This document shows positions 8,568 to 17,212 of a stretch of DNA of 64,000 nucleotides, piece after piece. Below the pieces are notes generated by a model, which was not told where the DNA came from, did not search any database, and saw nothing but the letters and a program-made list of their open reading frames with translations. The DNA comes from Catelliglobosispora koreensis DSM 44566 (lineage in GTDB: Bacteria; Actinomycetota; Actinomycetes; Mycobacteriales; Micromonosporaceae). Numbering within the stretch: the stretch's first letter is position 1; every line of letters begins with the position of its first letter. Where the stretch lies: assembly GCF_000379685.1 (NCBI RefSeq), contig NZ_KB903250.1, positions 186,624 through 250,623 on the forward strand, given 5' to 3'. Position numbers and translations under genes: made by a program.

Positions 8568-8657
8568 CTGTCGCTTCCACGACAACAAGTTTTGGTTGGT
8601 ACTGGCCCGGCCCGCTTCTCCTACAGGTGTCAAAAGCAAAAACCTGAGGAGGAAGCC

Positions 8658-11093
8658 ATGAAACATCTCGCCAGACTGATCGTCGCCGCGGCGGTGGCCG
8701 TGGCCGGGCAGGTCGTCACGATCAGCCCGAGTTCGGCCGCCGTCGCCACTACGCCTCTATCCTTCGGTGTCGACGAGCGGGTACAGCCCGCTGTCGCGCT
8801 GGTTGAGCCGGCTGAAGGAAACCGCGACCCGCGCCCGGTCGGCGCGATGATGCTGCCCAATGGGTCCACTGTGGAACTGGTGACCGGGGAACTCATTGTC
8901 CACACCCGCGACCAGGCCGAACTGGACGGATTCTTGCAGCGCTGGAACGGCCAGATCATTGACTCGTTCCCGGCCGACGCCGACGGTCAGGATCACCTGA
9001 TCAAGGTGGACCCGAGCCTGGCCAACCCGGCCACGGTCGCCGAAGACCTCCTCGTTAGCGAGCCACGCCAGTCCGGCGCCTACCGAGTCAGCGATGACGC
9101 CACCTTGCGGTTGCTGTCCATCGCCGCCGCCGAGTGGAAGCTTGGCACCGAGGTCGTCATCGACTGGCTGACCGAGCCGCACAGCATCGAATCTGGCAAC
9201 GTTTCTGAAGCGGCCGACCTTCCGGCCAACGTCTTCGACTGGTCGTTCATGCGCGCTGGCGGCACACACGACACCGGTGTCGCGGCAGCTTGGCAATTGT
9301 TGCAGACCAAGGGAAAGCTGACTCCGCAGATCCGCTACATGGTGGTGGACGGCGGTTTCAAGGGCAACCCTGACTTCCCGTCGAACGCGACGATCCGCAA
9401 GACGTCATGGGGCGACACGAACGCGATGAAGTGTGGCGGCAACCCCTGCCCTTGGCACGGAACGGATGTCATCCTCTCGGGCATTGGCCGCGTGGGCAAC
9501 AACTATGGCACGGCTGGGCCGGGCGGTCCGGTGACCGACACCGTGATCGCGGTCGGCAACAGCCTGGACTACTGGTCCATCATGCGCCGCACCGAGAAGA
9601 TGGCCGAGGAAGAGGACCCGGACGTCGTCAACATGAGCTTCGGCCGCTCCGTGAACGTTGGTGTCTGGCACGCTCGCACGTGGACCGACCGCCGGATGAA
9701 GCACGTGCGTGACACCGGTGCCCTGATCGTCGCGTCGGCTGGCAACAGTGGCGTGAGTGTCGACAGCGACACCCTTGTCATCCCTTGCGAAAGCACCCAC
9801 GTGATGTGCGTCGGCGGTTACGGCGACACGACAGCCCGGCACCCGAACTCCAACTACGGCCAGGGCGACAGCACGACGTCGGTGGAGATCTACGCCAAGT
9901 ACTGCTTGAAGAGCATCGCTGACCCGGCTGACCCGTACAACAACCTCGCGACCCGTACCGCTTGTGGCACCAGCTTCTCCTCGCCGTTCGTCGGTGGCGT
10001 GGCCGCTCTCGTGATGGCCGCCAACCCGGCCCTCACCTCAGCTCAGGTTCGCGACATCCTCAACGACACCGCGCACGTTGGCGGTCTCGGCGCGGAGGTC
10101 ACGGGAAGCCAGCGTCGCGTCAACGCCCTTGGCGCGGTGGCGAAGGCACTAGGCGTTCAGATCACCAACCCGATCGTGAACATCGAGCAGCCGACGGCGA
10201 ACAAGGAGGTCCAACTTGGACACTGGGTCGACCTCAAGGGCACGGCTAAGGACTTCATGGGCCGTGACGTCGACATCAAGTGGACGAGCAACCTCGACGG
10301 CAACATCGGCACCGGAACGTGGACCGGCACGGACAGTCTTGAGGCTGGCACGCACCTCATCACCGCGACCGCCACGGACAGCACCGGGCGCGTCGGCACC
10401 GATACCGTTACCATCAAGGTGATTGACACCCCGGCTCAGGTGCAGCTGATCTCACCACAGGTGGGTCTCAACACCTACGCCGGAACCCTTGTCCCGCTGA
10501 CGGCACAGACGCTCGACCCGGACACCAACGCGCCCGTCCCGAACGTCCAGACCGCATGGGAGATTCGCCGCAACGGTGTCATCGTGCACACCGCCATCGG
10601 GCACAACGCTGACCTTCCGGCGAGCAAGGCACTTGCCGGTTCCTACACGGCGAAGTTCACCGCGGCAGGGGTTTCGGCTCAGCGCTCCTTCACCATCAAG
10701 GCGGTCCCGGCGGGCCAGAACGCGCCCACCGCGACGATTACCAAGCCCGCGACGAACATCACGGTGCAATCGCTGCACGGCGACCCCGTGAGCGTCCAGT
10801 TCACCGGCAGCGGCACGGACGTGCAGGACGGCGCGATCGCCGGCACGCGCTACCGCTGGACCGCACACAGCGGCAGTGAATCGCGGGTCCTGTGCGAGGG
10901 AAGCAATGTCCCGGGCTCAGGCAACGGTGGCATCGTGTTCCCGAAGAACTGCGCTAACTTCACCGGCCAGCTCACCCTCGCCAACGGCGACTTGGCCACC
11001 ACGACCTGGACCGTGGTCCTGGAGGTGTTCGACTCGGCTGGCCTAGTCGGCACCGACTCGGTGAACGTGACGGTGAACCTGGTCATCCTGTAA
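8658..11093 (+). CDS. Secreted S8 (subtilisin-like) serine peptidase with Ig-like C-terminal domains
   Basis: An 811-residue protein from the ATG at 8658, placed 6 bases after GAGGAGG. It has a Sec signal peptide (MKHLARLIVAAAVAVAGQVVTISPSSAA). The subtilase triad is complete: Asp231 (MVVDGGFKG), His267 (WHGTDVILSG) and Ser439 (CGTSFSSPF), with the oxyanion Asn in ASAGNSG. Residues about 500-811 form three Ig-like/PKD-type modules with the IKWTSNLDG and YRWTAHSGS signatures. It probably degrades extracellular protein. An 11-bp stem terminator follows. It contains one of the TCCACTGTGGA palindromes at 8865. Confidence 0.92.
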   Translation: MKHLARLIVAAAVAVAGQVVTISPSSAAVATTPLSFGVDERVQPAVALVEPAEGNRDPRPVGAMMLPNGSTVELVTGELIVHTRDQAELDGFLQRWNGQIIDSFPADADGQDHLIKVDPSLANPATVAEDLLVSEPRQSGAYRVSDDATLRLLSIAAAEWKLGTEVVIDWLTEPHSIESGNVSEAADLPANVFDWSFMRAGGTHDTGVAAAWQLLQTKGKLTPQIRYMVVDGGFKGNPDFPSNATIRKTSWGDTNAMKCGGNPCPWHGTDVILSGIGRVGNNYGTAGPGGPVTDTVIAVGNSLDYWSIMRRTEKMAEEEDPDVVNMSFGRSVNVGVWHARTWTDRRMKHVRDTGALIVASAGNSGVSVDSDTLVIPCESTHVMCVGGYGDTTARHPNSNYGQGDSTTSVEIYAKYCLKSIADPADPYNNLATRTACGTSFSSPFVGGVAALVMAANPALTSAQVRDILNDTAHVGGLGAEVTGSQRRVNALGAVAKALGVQITNPIVNIEQPTANKEVQLGHWVDLKGTAKDFMGRDVDIKWTSNLDGNIGTGTWTGTDSLEAGTHLITATATDSTGRVGTDTVTIKVIDTPAQVQLISPQVGLNTYAGTLVPLTAQTLDPDTNAPVPNVQTAWEIRRNGVIVHTAIGHNADLPASKALAGSYTAKFTAAGVSAQRSFTIKAVPAGQNAPTATITKPATNITVQSLHGDPVSVQFTGSGTDVQDGAIAGTRYRWTAHSGSESRVLCEGSNVPGSGNGGIVFPKNCANFTGQLTLANGDLATTTWTVVLEVFDSAGLVGTDSVNVTVNLVIL

Positions 11094-11110
11094 AGCACCT
11101 GAGCAGAAAA

Positions 11111-11137
11111 TGGGGCGGCTCCTCGCGAGCCGCCCCA
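11111..11137 (+). terminator. Hairpin terminator after subtilase gene
   Basis: TGGGGCGGCTC and GAGCCGCCCCA form a perfect 11-bp stem around a 5-base loop, 17 bases after the subtilase stop. It is followed only by TTA rather than a U-run, as is common in high-GC actinomycetes. Confidence 0.75.
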
Positions 11138-11150
11138 TTAGAGTCGGAAC

Positions 11151-11879
11151 GTGGAAATCATCTGTGACGAATCGGGCTACGAGGGCGATAAGCTCATCGA
11201 CACCACCACGGATGTCTTCGCCCACAGCAGCATCCGCATAACGGACGCTGAGGCGGCCAGCTGCATGCAGGAGCTGCGAGACCGAATTCGTTCTCCCGCA
11301 ACGCAATACAAGTCCAACCACATCCTGCGGGAAAAACACCGGGAAGTCTTGCGCTGGCTGCTCGGGCCGCAGAGCCCGTTGCAGGGCAAGGCGAGTGTCT
11401 ATCTGATCGACAAAGAGTTCTTTATCCGCCGCCGATTCCCCGAAGCGCTGCCGCATGACAAAGCCGCATTGATTGCCGCCAACGAAGAATTGCGCGCGCT
11501 AGCACGCGTTCGTCCCACGGATCCTGAGGCGGCCCTTGACCCGCTGATTCCAGCGATCGTGGCCGCGGTTCAGTATTGGGACGATGGCACCCAGCCGGTC
11601 ACCGTCGTGCACGACCGGCAGAAAACCCTGACGCCTGAGCGCATTGAACTCATCAGACAGCTGCTAAACGGCCGCCTCGGCAGCCTGACGTTCGCCGATT
11701 CCGGAATGGACATCCGCGTTCAGATCACCGACGTCATCGGCGGAGCGGTGCGAAAGGTCGCCACTGACGAACTGAACGGCCACGGTGATCCGAGCCTGAC
11801 CCGGTTACTCAGCGCGTTCGTCAACCCGGCGTCCGTGTGGGCCGACGCGCGCAGCTGGGCCGAGATCAGCCGTCAATGA
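11151..11879 (+). CDS. DUF3800-like protein
   Basis: A 242-residue protein from the GTG at 11151. It opens with MEIICDESGYEGDKL, the DESG motif that starts DUF3800 proteins, which have an RNase H-like fold and unknown biochemical role. A later VVHDRQKTL (about residue 157) and SGMDIRVQITDVIGGAV (about 183-199, the usual acidic D-x-D/DVI site) agree with that family. DUF3800 genes often sit in defence or mobile contexts; here there is no such neighbour. Its 3' end overlaps the convergent HATPase gene by 14 bases. Confidence 0.7.
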   Translation: MEIICDESGYEGDKLIDTTTDVFAHSSIRITDAEAASCMQELRDRIRSPATQYKSNHILREKHREVLRWLLGPQSPLQGKASVYLIDKEFFIRRRFPEALPHDKAALIAANEELRALARVRPTDPEAALDPLIPAIVAAVQYWDDGTQPVTVVHDRQKTLTPERIELIRQLLNGRLGSLTFADSGMDIRVQITDVIGGAVRKVATDELNGHGDPSLTRLLSAFVNPASVWADARSWAEISRQ

Positions 11880-12261
11880 TGAGGCTCGCCGTGATGGTGG
11901 TGCCGATCTGGCTGGAGTCGATAGTTAACCGTTCACAGAACATGCGCACGGTCCACAGCCCACGCCCGCCCCACGGGTCGGACACGGACGGTGGCTGCCA
12001 GCCCGCGCGATGAGGGTGCACGAGGCCCGGCCCGAAGTCGCTCACCTGGCAGTAGACCCGCCGGCCGCGGCGCAGCAGGCGCAGGCGCCCAGCGCCACCT
12101 CCGTGCACGATCACGTTGGTGATCAGTTCGTCGGCGATCAAAGCCAGCACGAAGCACGCATGATCAGGCAATTTCCACGTGGTGGCGTGGCTGGACACCT
12201 GGGATCGCACGTGGTCGAGATCACCACTGACGAACGGCCCTGGGACCAGAAGCTCTGTCAC
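11866..12261 (-). CDS. RsbW-like ATP-binding regulatory protein
   Basis: A 131-residue single-domain GHKL ATPase with a GTG start at 12261. The N-box is LIADELITNVIVHGGG, G1 is VSDFGPG and G2 is GGRGLWTVRMFCERL. Proteins of this size in actinomycetes act as anti-sigma factor kinases or partners of STAS anti-anti-sigma proteins and are present in many copies. No sigma factor or STAS gene is adjacent, so its target is unknown. Confidence 0.85.
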   Translation of the reverse strand: MTELLVPGPFVSGDLDHVRSQVSSHATTWKLPDHACFVLALIADELITNVIVHGGGAGRLRLLRRGRRVYCQVSDFGPGLVHPHRAGWQPPSVSDPWGGRGLWTVRMFCERLTIDSSQIGTTITASLIIDG

Positions 12262-12279
12262 CTGCGAAACGGTACCCCG

Positions 12280-14022
12280 TCACGCCGCGTTGTATGCGTC
12301 GGAGGCTATCCGTAATGTCTCGATAAACTCTCTGTACAGGCTGTCCGCTATGAGTAGTTCTTCGTGCGTTCCGCGCGCTCTGATCCGGCCGTCCTGCATC
12401 ACGATGATGGTGTCGGCGTCAATGACCGTCGATAGCCGGTGAGCGATCGTCACGACGGCGCCTTGAGCTGCCCGCCGGCGTACGCAGTCGTGAATGGCCG
12501 CTTCCGTGAGCGCGTCGACCTGCGCGGTGGCCTCGTCGAGGAGCAGCACGTCAGGGGTGCGAAGGATGGCTCGGGCCAAAGCGATGCGCTGGCGTTCTCC
12601 ACCGGAGACTGACGTGGCCGATAGCGGACTGTCCAGCCGGTCCGCCAGTCCCGTGAGCTGAACCTCCTCCAGCACTCGCCTGACTTCAGCGTCACTGGCC
12701 CCGGGATAGCTGTAAAGCAGGTTCTCCCTGATGGTTCCGGGCACAACCGGCGTCTCTTGCTCCACATAGGCCAGTCGTTGCCGGATGCCCGCGTGCGTCT
12801 GTTCGCGGTAGGGCTGGCCCTCCAGGCGCATCTCCCCTTGTGCCGGCTCCAGGAAGCGCAGCATCAGCGAGAAGAGCGTCGTCTTTCCAGCGCCCGTTGG
12901 TCCCACGATGGCCACGTGGCCGCGGCGGGGAATCGTCAAGTCGATGTCATGAACCGCGGGTGCCATCCCCGGCCCATAGGCGGCCGTGACGCCACGCAGC
13001 TCCAGCACCGGTGCGCTGGGGTTCGGCACTACTGCCTCCACTGTGGACAGTGGCTGGATCTCCTGCTCCAGTGAGTCCAGCTCCCTGATGCGTCCTGCCG
13101 CGGCGATTCCAGACTGCATCGCCGTGACGTTCTGGCTGATCTCCGTAATCGGCCCCATCAAGCCAAAGGCGTAGAGCAGAAACGCGATCAGGCTCGACAC
13201 CTCCAGCAGGCCTTCGCTCACGCGAAAGGCACCGATGCCGAGGATGAGGATGATGGCGAACTGAATGCCGGTCCACGAAATCGTCCACGCGAGCGCCTCT
13301 TTGCGTACGGCCTGGATGCTGTAGCGGGCGGATTCCTTGGCGTCATTGATAATCCGGTCGGCCTGCCGCCGTTCGGCCAGGCTCACCTTCACGGTGCGGA
13401 TCGCTCGCAGTGATCCCTCAAGCATCCCTCCGAGCAGGCCCAGATGATCCTGCGCGCTCTCCTTTGCTTTGGCGATCGCCGGCATCAACAGGGCGAACAG
13501 AATGCCGACGACAATCACCGACCCGATCGTCGCGCCGAGCAGCACCATATCCAGAAAGCCCATCAGGATAAGCGTTCCGGCGAGCATGACCGTTCCGTTG
13601 ATCAGGCCAACGACGCTTGAAGAGGCGGCTTCGCGCAGGAGCACGGTGTCCGACGTGACCCGTGCGACCAGTTCTCCCGGGGGCTTCTTCGTCACCTCCG
13701 GCACCGTCGCGCCAAACAGGCGGCGCAGCAGCGATTCCCGTGCCGCCAAGACGACCCGTTCACCCAAAGAGCCAAGCAAGTTCCATTGGGCGTACCAGAT
13801 AACGCTCCCCATGATCAGGAGGAAGCCAAGAGCCGCGACGGGCTCGGCGATCGAGCCTGAGCCGCCGAGTGAGTCGAGCACCCACTTGGTCACGAGCGGC
13901 GTGGCTAGTCCCATGGCTGAGCCGAGCAGCGCCAGCACGAGTCCCAGGCTGAGCACCCGCACGTGGGGCCGGGCATATGTCCAGAGGAGGCCGAACCGGG
14001 CACTTGTGGAGTCCACACTCAT
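12280..14022 (-). CDS. ABC exporter, fused membrane and ATP-binding domains
   Basis: A 580-residue half-transporter of the MsbA/LmrA type. The first 310 residues form six membrane helices (for example LWTYARPHVRVLSLGLVLALLGSAMG). The nucleotide-binding domain has Walker A GPTGAGKTTL, signature SVSGGERQRIALARAIL, Walker B VLLLDEATAQVD and H-loop TIAHRLSTV. It works as a homodimer or with another half. It is divergent from a TetR gene across a 30-bp palindrome, so drug- or metabolite-induced efflux is likely. An in-gene TCCACTGTGGA palindrome lies at 13037. Confidence 0.93.
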   Translation of the reverse strand: MSVDSTSARFGLLWTYARPHVRVLSLGLVLALLGSAMGLATPLVTKWVLDSLGGSGSIAEPVAALGFLLIMGSVIWYAQWNLLGSLGERVVLAARESLLRRLFGATVPEVTKKPPGELVARVTSDTVLLREAASSSVVGLINGTVMLAGTLILMGFLDMVLLGATIGSVIVVGILFALLMPAIAKAKESAQDHLGLLGGMLEGSLRAIRTVKVSLAERRQADRIINDAKESARYSIQAVRKEALAWTISWTGIQFAIILILGIGAFRVSEGLLEVSSLIAFLLYAFGLMGPITEISQNVTAMQSGIAAAGRIRELDSLEQEIQPLSTVEAVVPNPSAPVLELRGVTAAYGPGMAPAVHDIDLTIPRRGHVAIVGPTGAGKTTLFSLMLRFLEPAQGEMRLEGQPYREQTHAGIRQRLAYVEQETPVVPGTIRENLLYSYPGASDAEVRRVLEEVQLTGLADRLDSPLSATSVSGGERQRIALARAILRTPDVLLLDEATAQVDALTEAAIHDCVRRRAAQGAVVTIAHRLSTVIDADTIIVMQDGRIRARGTHEELLIADSLYREFIETLRIASDAYNAA

Positions 14023-14025
14023 GTC

Positions 14026-14055
14026 CCATAGTGGAACAGAGGTGTTCCACTATGG
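14026..14055. promoter_or_regulatory. TetR operator between exporter and TetR gene
   Basis: CCATAGTGGAACA-GAGG-TGTTCCACTATGG is a perfect 13+13 inverted repeat with a 4-base spacer. It begins 4 bases before the exporter ATG (14022, reading outwards) and lies 42 bases from the TetR ATG at 14098. Its size and position are typical of a TetR dimer or dimer-pair site that represses both genes. Confidence 0.85.
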
Positions 14056-14097
14056 TCAAGTGATTAACCGCACTGATGATGTCTTAAGGTATGGCCC

Positions 14098-14655
14098 ATG
14101 AGCGACGAGACGATGGTCCGAGCCCGCACACGCAGGGCGATCCTGGACGCCGCCGTGCTCACGTTGTCGCAAAATCACGGCGCTTCCCTGGGCGACATCG
14201 CCTCGTGCGCTGGTGTCGGGCGCACCACGCTGCATCGCTACTTCGCCGACCGCTCCGAGTTGACCAAGGCGCTCAGCAAGCATGTGCTGGAACGGATCGA
14301 AACGGCGACCGTGCGCGCGGTGCTGGCGGAAGGTCCGGTGCCGCAAGCACTTGAGCGCCTGTGCCAGGAATACTTCGAGCTCGGCGACATCATGATGTTC
14401 ATGTTCGCCGACCCTGACGTGATGGGCGGGCCGGAGTGGAAAGAACCGACGCCCTCTGATCACGCCCTGCTGAAGCTGGTCGAACGCGGTCACAGCGACA
14501 AGTCAATCGATCCGGAAGCCACTCCCCTGTGGGTGCAGCAGGTCATGTGGGCGATGCTCTTCGCTGCCTGGCAGCACACCCGGGAGAACAACGTCCCTAA
14601 GCACCAGGCGCTTAGCCTGTGCCTGCGGAGCCTGCGAAAGGCGATCGCCGCTTAG
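14098..14655 (+). CDS. TetR-family transcriptional regulator
   Basis: A 185-residue protein. Residues about 8-55 are the TetR helix-turn-helix (RARTRRAILDAAVLTLSQ ... GDIASCAGVGRTTLHRYFADRSEL). The rest is the helical ligand domain, with no clear family signature. It is divergent from the ABC exporter and is the natural reader of the 14026-14055 palindrome. The nitrilase-like gene starts one base after its stop, so that enzyme may be under the same control. Confidence 0.93.
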   Translation: MSDETMVRARTRRAILDAAVLTLSQNHGASLGDIASCAGVGRTTLHRYFADRSELTKALSKHVLERIETATVRAVLAEGPVPQALERLCQEYFELGDIMMFMFADPDVMGGPEWKEPTPSDHALLKLVERGHSDKSIDPEATPLWVQQVMWAMLFAAWQHTRENNVPKHQALSLCLRSLRKAIAA

Positions 14656-14656
14656 G

Positions 14657-15460
14657 ATGGCCCTCATGGCCGCACCAACCCTCACGGTCGCCGTGGTGCA
14701 GACGGCGCCCCGCTTTGGCGATGTCTTAGCCAATGTCCACTCTGGAGTGACCGCCATCGGCGCTGCCGGAGCTCCACTCGTCGTGTTTCCAGAAATGTCG
14801 CTAGTTGGTTATGACTTGGATTGTCTGTCCGATCCAGACAGTTGGGTCAGTGCCAACGATCCCCGGCTGGACCCGTTGCGGCAAGCCGCCATTGACGCAG
14901 GCGTGACCGCTGTCATCGGGGCCGCCTATCGCGACGAGGACGGCAAGCCGCTCCTCGCGGCACTCGTGCTCGGTCCTGATGGCTCGCTCGACGTGCATGG
15001 CAAGCAAAACTTGCACGGCCGGGAGCGGGCACTCTTCCAGCCTGGCGGCCCGAGCCGTCTGCTAACCATCGATGGCTGGCGGATCGCGCTCGCCATTTGC
15101 TACGACGCGGGCGTTCCGGTTCACGCGCAAACCGTTGCCGCGATGGGTGCCGAGCTCTATGCCGGATCGGCTCTCTACTCCGTGGAAGAAGCGCGCCGGA
15201 TCGACCTTCATTTCGCCTCCCGCGCCATGGACCACCGCATGTACGCGGCGGTGGCCAACTTCGCGGGAACCGGCCCCGGCTGGGTGTCGTGTGGCGGCAG
15301 CGGTTTCTGGCACCCAGATGGCCGGCGGTTGCGCCAAGCGGCAACCGAACCGGCCATCGTGGTTATGGAGTTGTCTCGCGATGAGCTAGAAGCCTTGCGG
15401 GTCAAGGATGCTCAGGCCGGCTATCCGCGTGGCATCACGTCCAGCGGAACAGCTTCTTAG
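14657..15460 (+). CDS. Carbon-nitrogen hydrolase (nitrilase superfamily)
   Basis: A 267-residue alpha-beta-beta-alpha enzyme. The catalytic triad is visible: Glu46 (VVFPEMSLVGY), Lys116 (HGKQNLHG) and Cys148 (LAICYDAGVP). It probably hydrolyses an amide such as a carbamoyl or glutamine-like substrate; the true nitrilase motif is not distinct. The ATG at 14657 follows the TetR stop by one base, and a second in-frame ATG lies at 14666. Its 3' end overlaps the convergent permease gene by 26 bases. Co-transcription with the TetR gene is likely. Confidence 0.9.
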   Translation: MALMAAPTLTVAVVQTAPRFGDVLANVHSGVTAIGAAGAPLVVFPEMSLVGYDLDCLSDPDSWVSANDPRLDPLRQAAIDAGVTAVIGAAYRDEDGKPLLAALVLGPDGSLDVHGKQNLHGRERALFQPGGPSRLLTIDGWRIALAICYDAGVPVHAQTVAAMGAELYAGSALYSVEEARRIDLHFASRAMDHRMYAAVANFAGTGPGWVSCGGSGFWHPDGRRLRQAATEPAIVVMELSRDELEALRVKDAQAGYPRGITSSGTAS

Positions 15461-16166
15461 CCACCAGCCACGCGATGATGCCGTAGCCGGCCAGCACACC
15501 GAGGTGCAGCCACTGCGGCCACGAACCAGCGCTAGCGTCCTGCATCGCTTGCACCCCAGCGCCCAGCGGGGTGAAGTCGCTGATGCCGCGGATGGTCTCG
15601 GGCATCACTTCGCGTGGCACCCACAACCCGCCGAAGAACATCAGCGGGAAGAACAGCACCGTCCCGATCCCTTGCGCCACCTTGCTGCTGCGCAAGCTGG
15701 CGAGCACCAGCCCGATGCCGAAGGACGCCGCGCAGCACAGGATGAACGCGACCACGAAGGCACCAAGGTTGCGTGGCACCGAAACCCCGAAGGCCGCCCG
15801 TCCGATACCCAGCACCAGTAGTGAACCGGTGAACAGGATCGCCAACTGCACAAGTGCTTGCGACATCAGCACATCGCCAGGCCGTGCTGGCGTCGTGGCG
15901 AACCGCTTCAGGATGCCCCGTTCCCGGTAGGTCGCGATCGGGATGGGCATCGTCGTGAGGCCCACCATGGTGATGGTCACACCTAGCAGGATCGGCACAT
16001 AGAGCGCGATGACGGACCGTCCGCCGAGCGCTGGATCGGGAGCACGAAACGAGGGAATGCTGCCCAGAATCGCCAGGATCATGGGGCTCATCACGATGCC
16101 GAGGAACACGCTGGAGATGTCACGCAAGTAGAGCTTGAACTCGGTGCGGATCAGGGTCGCGTTCAT
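15435..16166 (-). CDS. ABC-2 family permease
   Basis: A 243-residue membrane protein with six predicted helices and the ABC-2 pattern: an N-terminal RTEFKLYLRD amphipathic start, the TYRERGILKRFATTPARPGDVLMSQ loop, and FFPLMFFGGLWVPREVMPETIRGISDFTPLG before the last helices. This is the DrrB/YadH type of drug or lipid exporter. Its ATG overlaps the stop of the ATPase gene (ATGA, 16163-16166). Confidence 0.92.
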   Translation of the reverse strand: MNATLIRTEFKLYLRDISSVFLGIVMSPMILAILGSIPSFRAPDPALGGRSVIALYVPILLGVTITMVGLTTMPIPIATYRERGILKRFATTPARPGDVLMSQALVQLAILFTGSLLVLGIGRAAFGVSVPRNLGAFVVAFILCCAASFGIGLVLASLRSSKVAQGIGTVLFFPLMFFGGLWVPREVMPETIRGISDFTPLGAGVQAMQDASAGSWPQWLHLGVLAGYGIIAWLVAKKLFRWT

Positions 16167-17080
16167 TTGTCTTCTCCTGTCAGCGATTCGCCGGTGAGCA
16201 TGATGAAGGCGTCGTCGAGGCTGGGCTGCGCGACACGCAGGTTGACGGGGCCGAGCTGTTGCCGGCTCAGTTCGGTCACGACTTCGGTGAGGGTGTTCGA
16301 GTCTCCGGTGATCACAAGTTCGCCTTCGGTTTGCTCCACTGTGGACACTGAGGCCAAAGCTCGCAGTGACACAGTGTCCGCCAGCGCGGCCGTGCTAAAC
16401 CGCAGGACCTGACCGGTCGCCACGCGTGCGGTCAGCCCCGACGGGCTGTCGATCGCGGCGACTTCCCCTTGGTGGATGACGGCGATGCGGTCACACAACC
16501 GTTCCGCCTCATCCATGAAGTGCGTCACCAGCAGGATGGTCACGCCGCGGTCGCGCACGTCGGAGATGAGCTGCCACGTTTCGCGGCGGGCCTGCGGGTC
16601 AAGCCCGGTGGTTAGCTCGTCGAGGATGGCCACCTTGGGATTGCCGATGAGGGCGAGCGCGATCGACAAACGCTGCTTCTGCCCACCGGAAAGCTTCGCG
16701 TAGGGCTTGCGTGCCGAGGAGGCCAGCCCCAGGTCGTCGAGCAGCTGAGCCGCGTTGGCCGGGTTGGGGTAGAACGAGGCGAACAGGTTCAGGGCTTCGG
16801 TGACGGTGATGCGGTCCTGCAACATGGACTCCTGCAGCTGCACCCCCACGTGCTGGCGCACCTTGGCGTGGTCACGCTGCGGGTCGAGGCCCAGCACGCG
16901 GATGCTTCCGGCGTCGGGAGTCCGCAGGCCGCTGATGCATTCGACCGTCGTGGTCTTGCCCGCGCCGTTGCGGCCGATGATGCCGAAGATCTCGCCGGCC
17001 TGCACCTCAAACGTGACTTCCCGCACCGCCTGGTGCCCGCCATATCGCTTCTGTAGCTTCGCGACTTCGATGACTGTCAT
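16163..17080 (-). CDS. ABC transporter ATP-binding protein (DrrA type)
   Basis: A 305-residue ATPase with Walker A GRNGAGKTT, signature LSGGQKQRLSIA, Walker B VAILDELTTGLDPQ and switch His in LLVTHFMDEAERLCDR. The C-terminal 90 residues match the DrrA accessory domain. It forms the export pair with the permease at 15435-16166. It is divergent from a NarL-type two-component system across an inverted repeat at 17120-17144, which makes that system the probable regulator. Confidence 0.93.
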   Translation of the reverse strand: MTVIEVAKLQKRYGGHQAVREVTFEVQAGEIFGIIGRNGAGKTTTVECISGLRTPDAGSIRVLGLDPQRDHAKVRQHVGVQLQESMLQDRITVTEALNLFASFYPNPANAAQLLDDLGLASSARKPYAKLSGGQKQRLSIALALIGNPKVAILDELTTGLDPQARRETWQLISDVRDRGVTILLVTHFMDEAERLCDRIAVIHQGEVAAIDSPSGLTARVATGQVLRFSTAALADTVSLRALASVSTVEQTEGELVITGDSNTLTEVVTELSRQQLGPVNLRVAQPSLDDAFIMLTGESLTGEDK

Positions 17081-17119
17081 GCCGATAACGCTAAAAATCC
17101 CTGCCCTGACGCGGTATCC

Positions 17120-17144
17120 GTCTACCTCTCCGCTTGGGGTAGAC
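17120..17144. promoter_or_regulatory. Inverted repeat, candidate response-regulator site
   Basis: GTCTACC and GGTAGAC form a perfect 7+7 inverted repeat with an 11-base spacer in the 132-bp gap between the divergent ABC pair and the kinase gene. A further related half-site, TTAGACGTAG, follows at about 17162. NarL-family regulators often bind such short inverted heptamers; the assignment is inferred. Confidence 0.45.
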
Positions 17145-17212
17145 CTAGCCCCACCCCCGGATTAGACGTAGGCGCACTGTGCACTCCAGCCCGTCCCGGC
17201 GACACTGGTCGG

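Noticed and set aside
11151-11879. Defence system around the DUF3800-like gene
   Set aside because: Neighbours are a subtilase, an RsbW-like ATPase and an ABC exporter; no nuclease, methylase or helicase partner is present.
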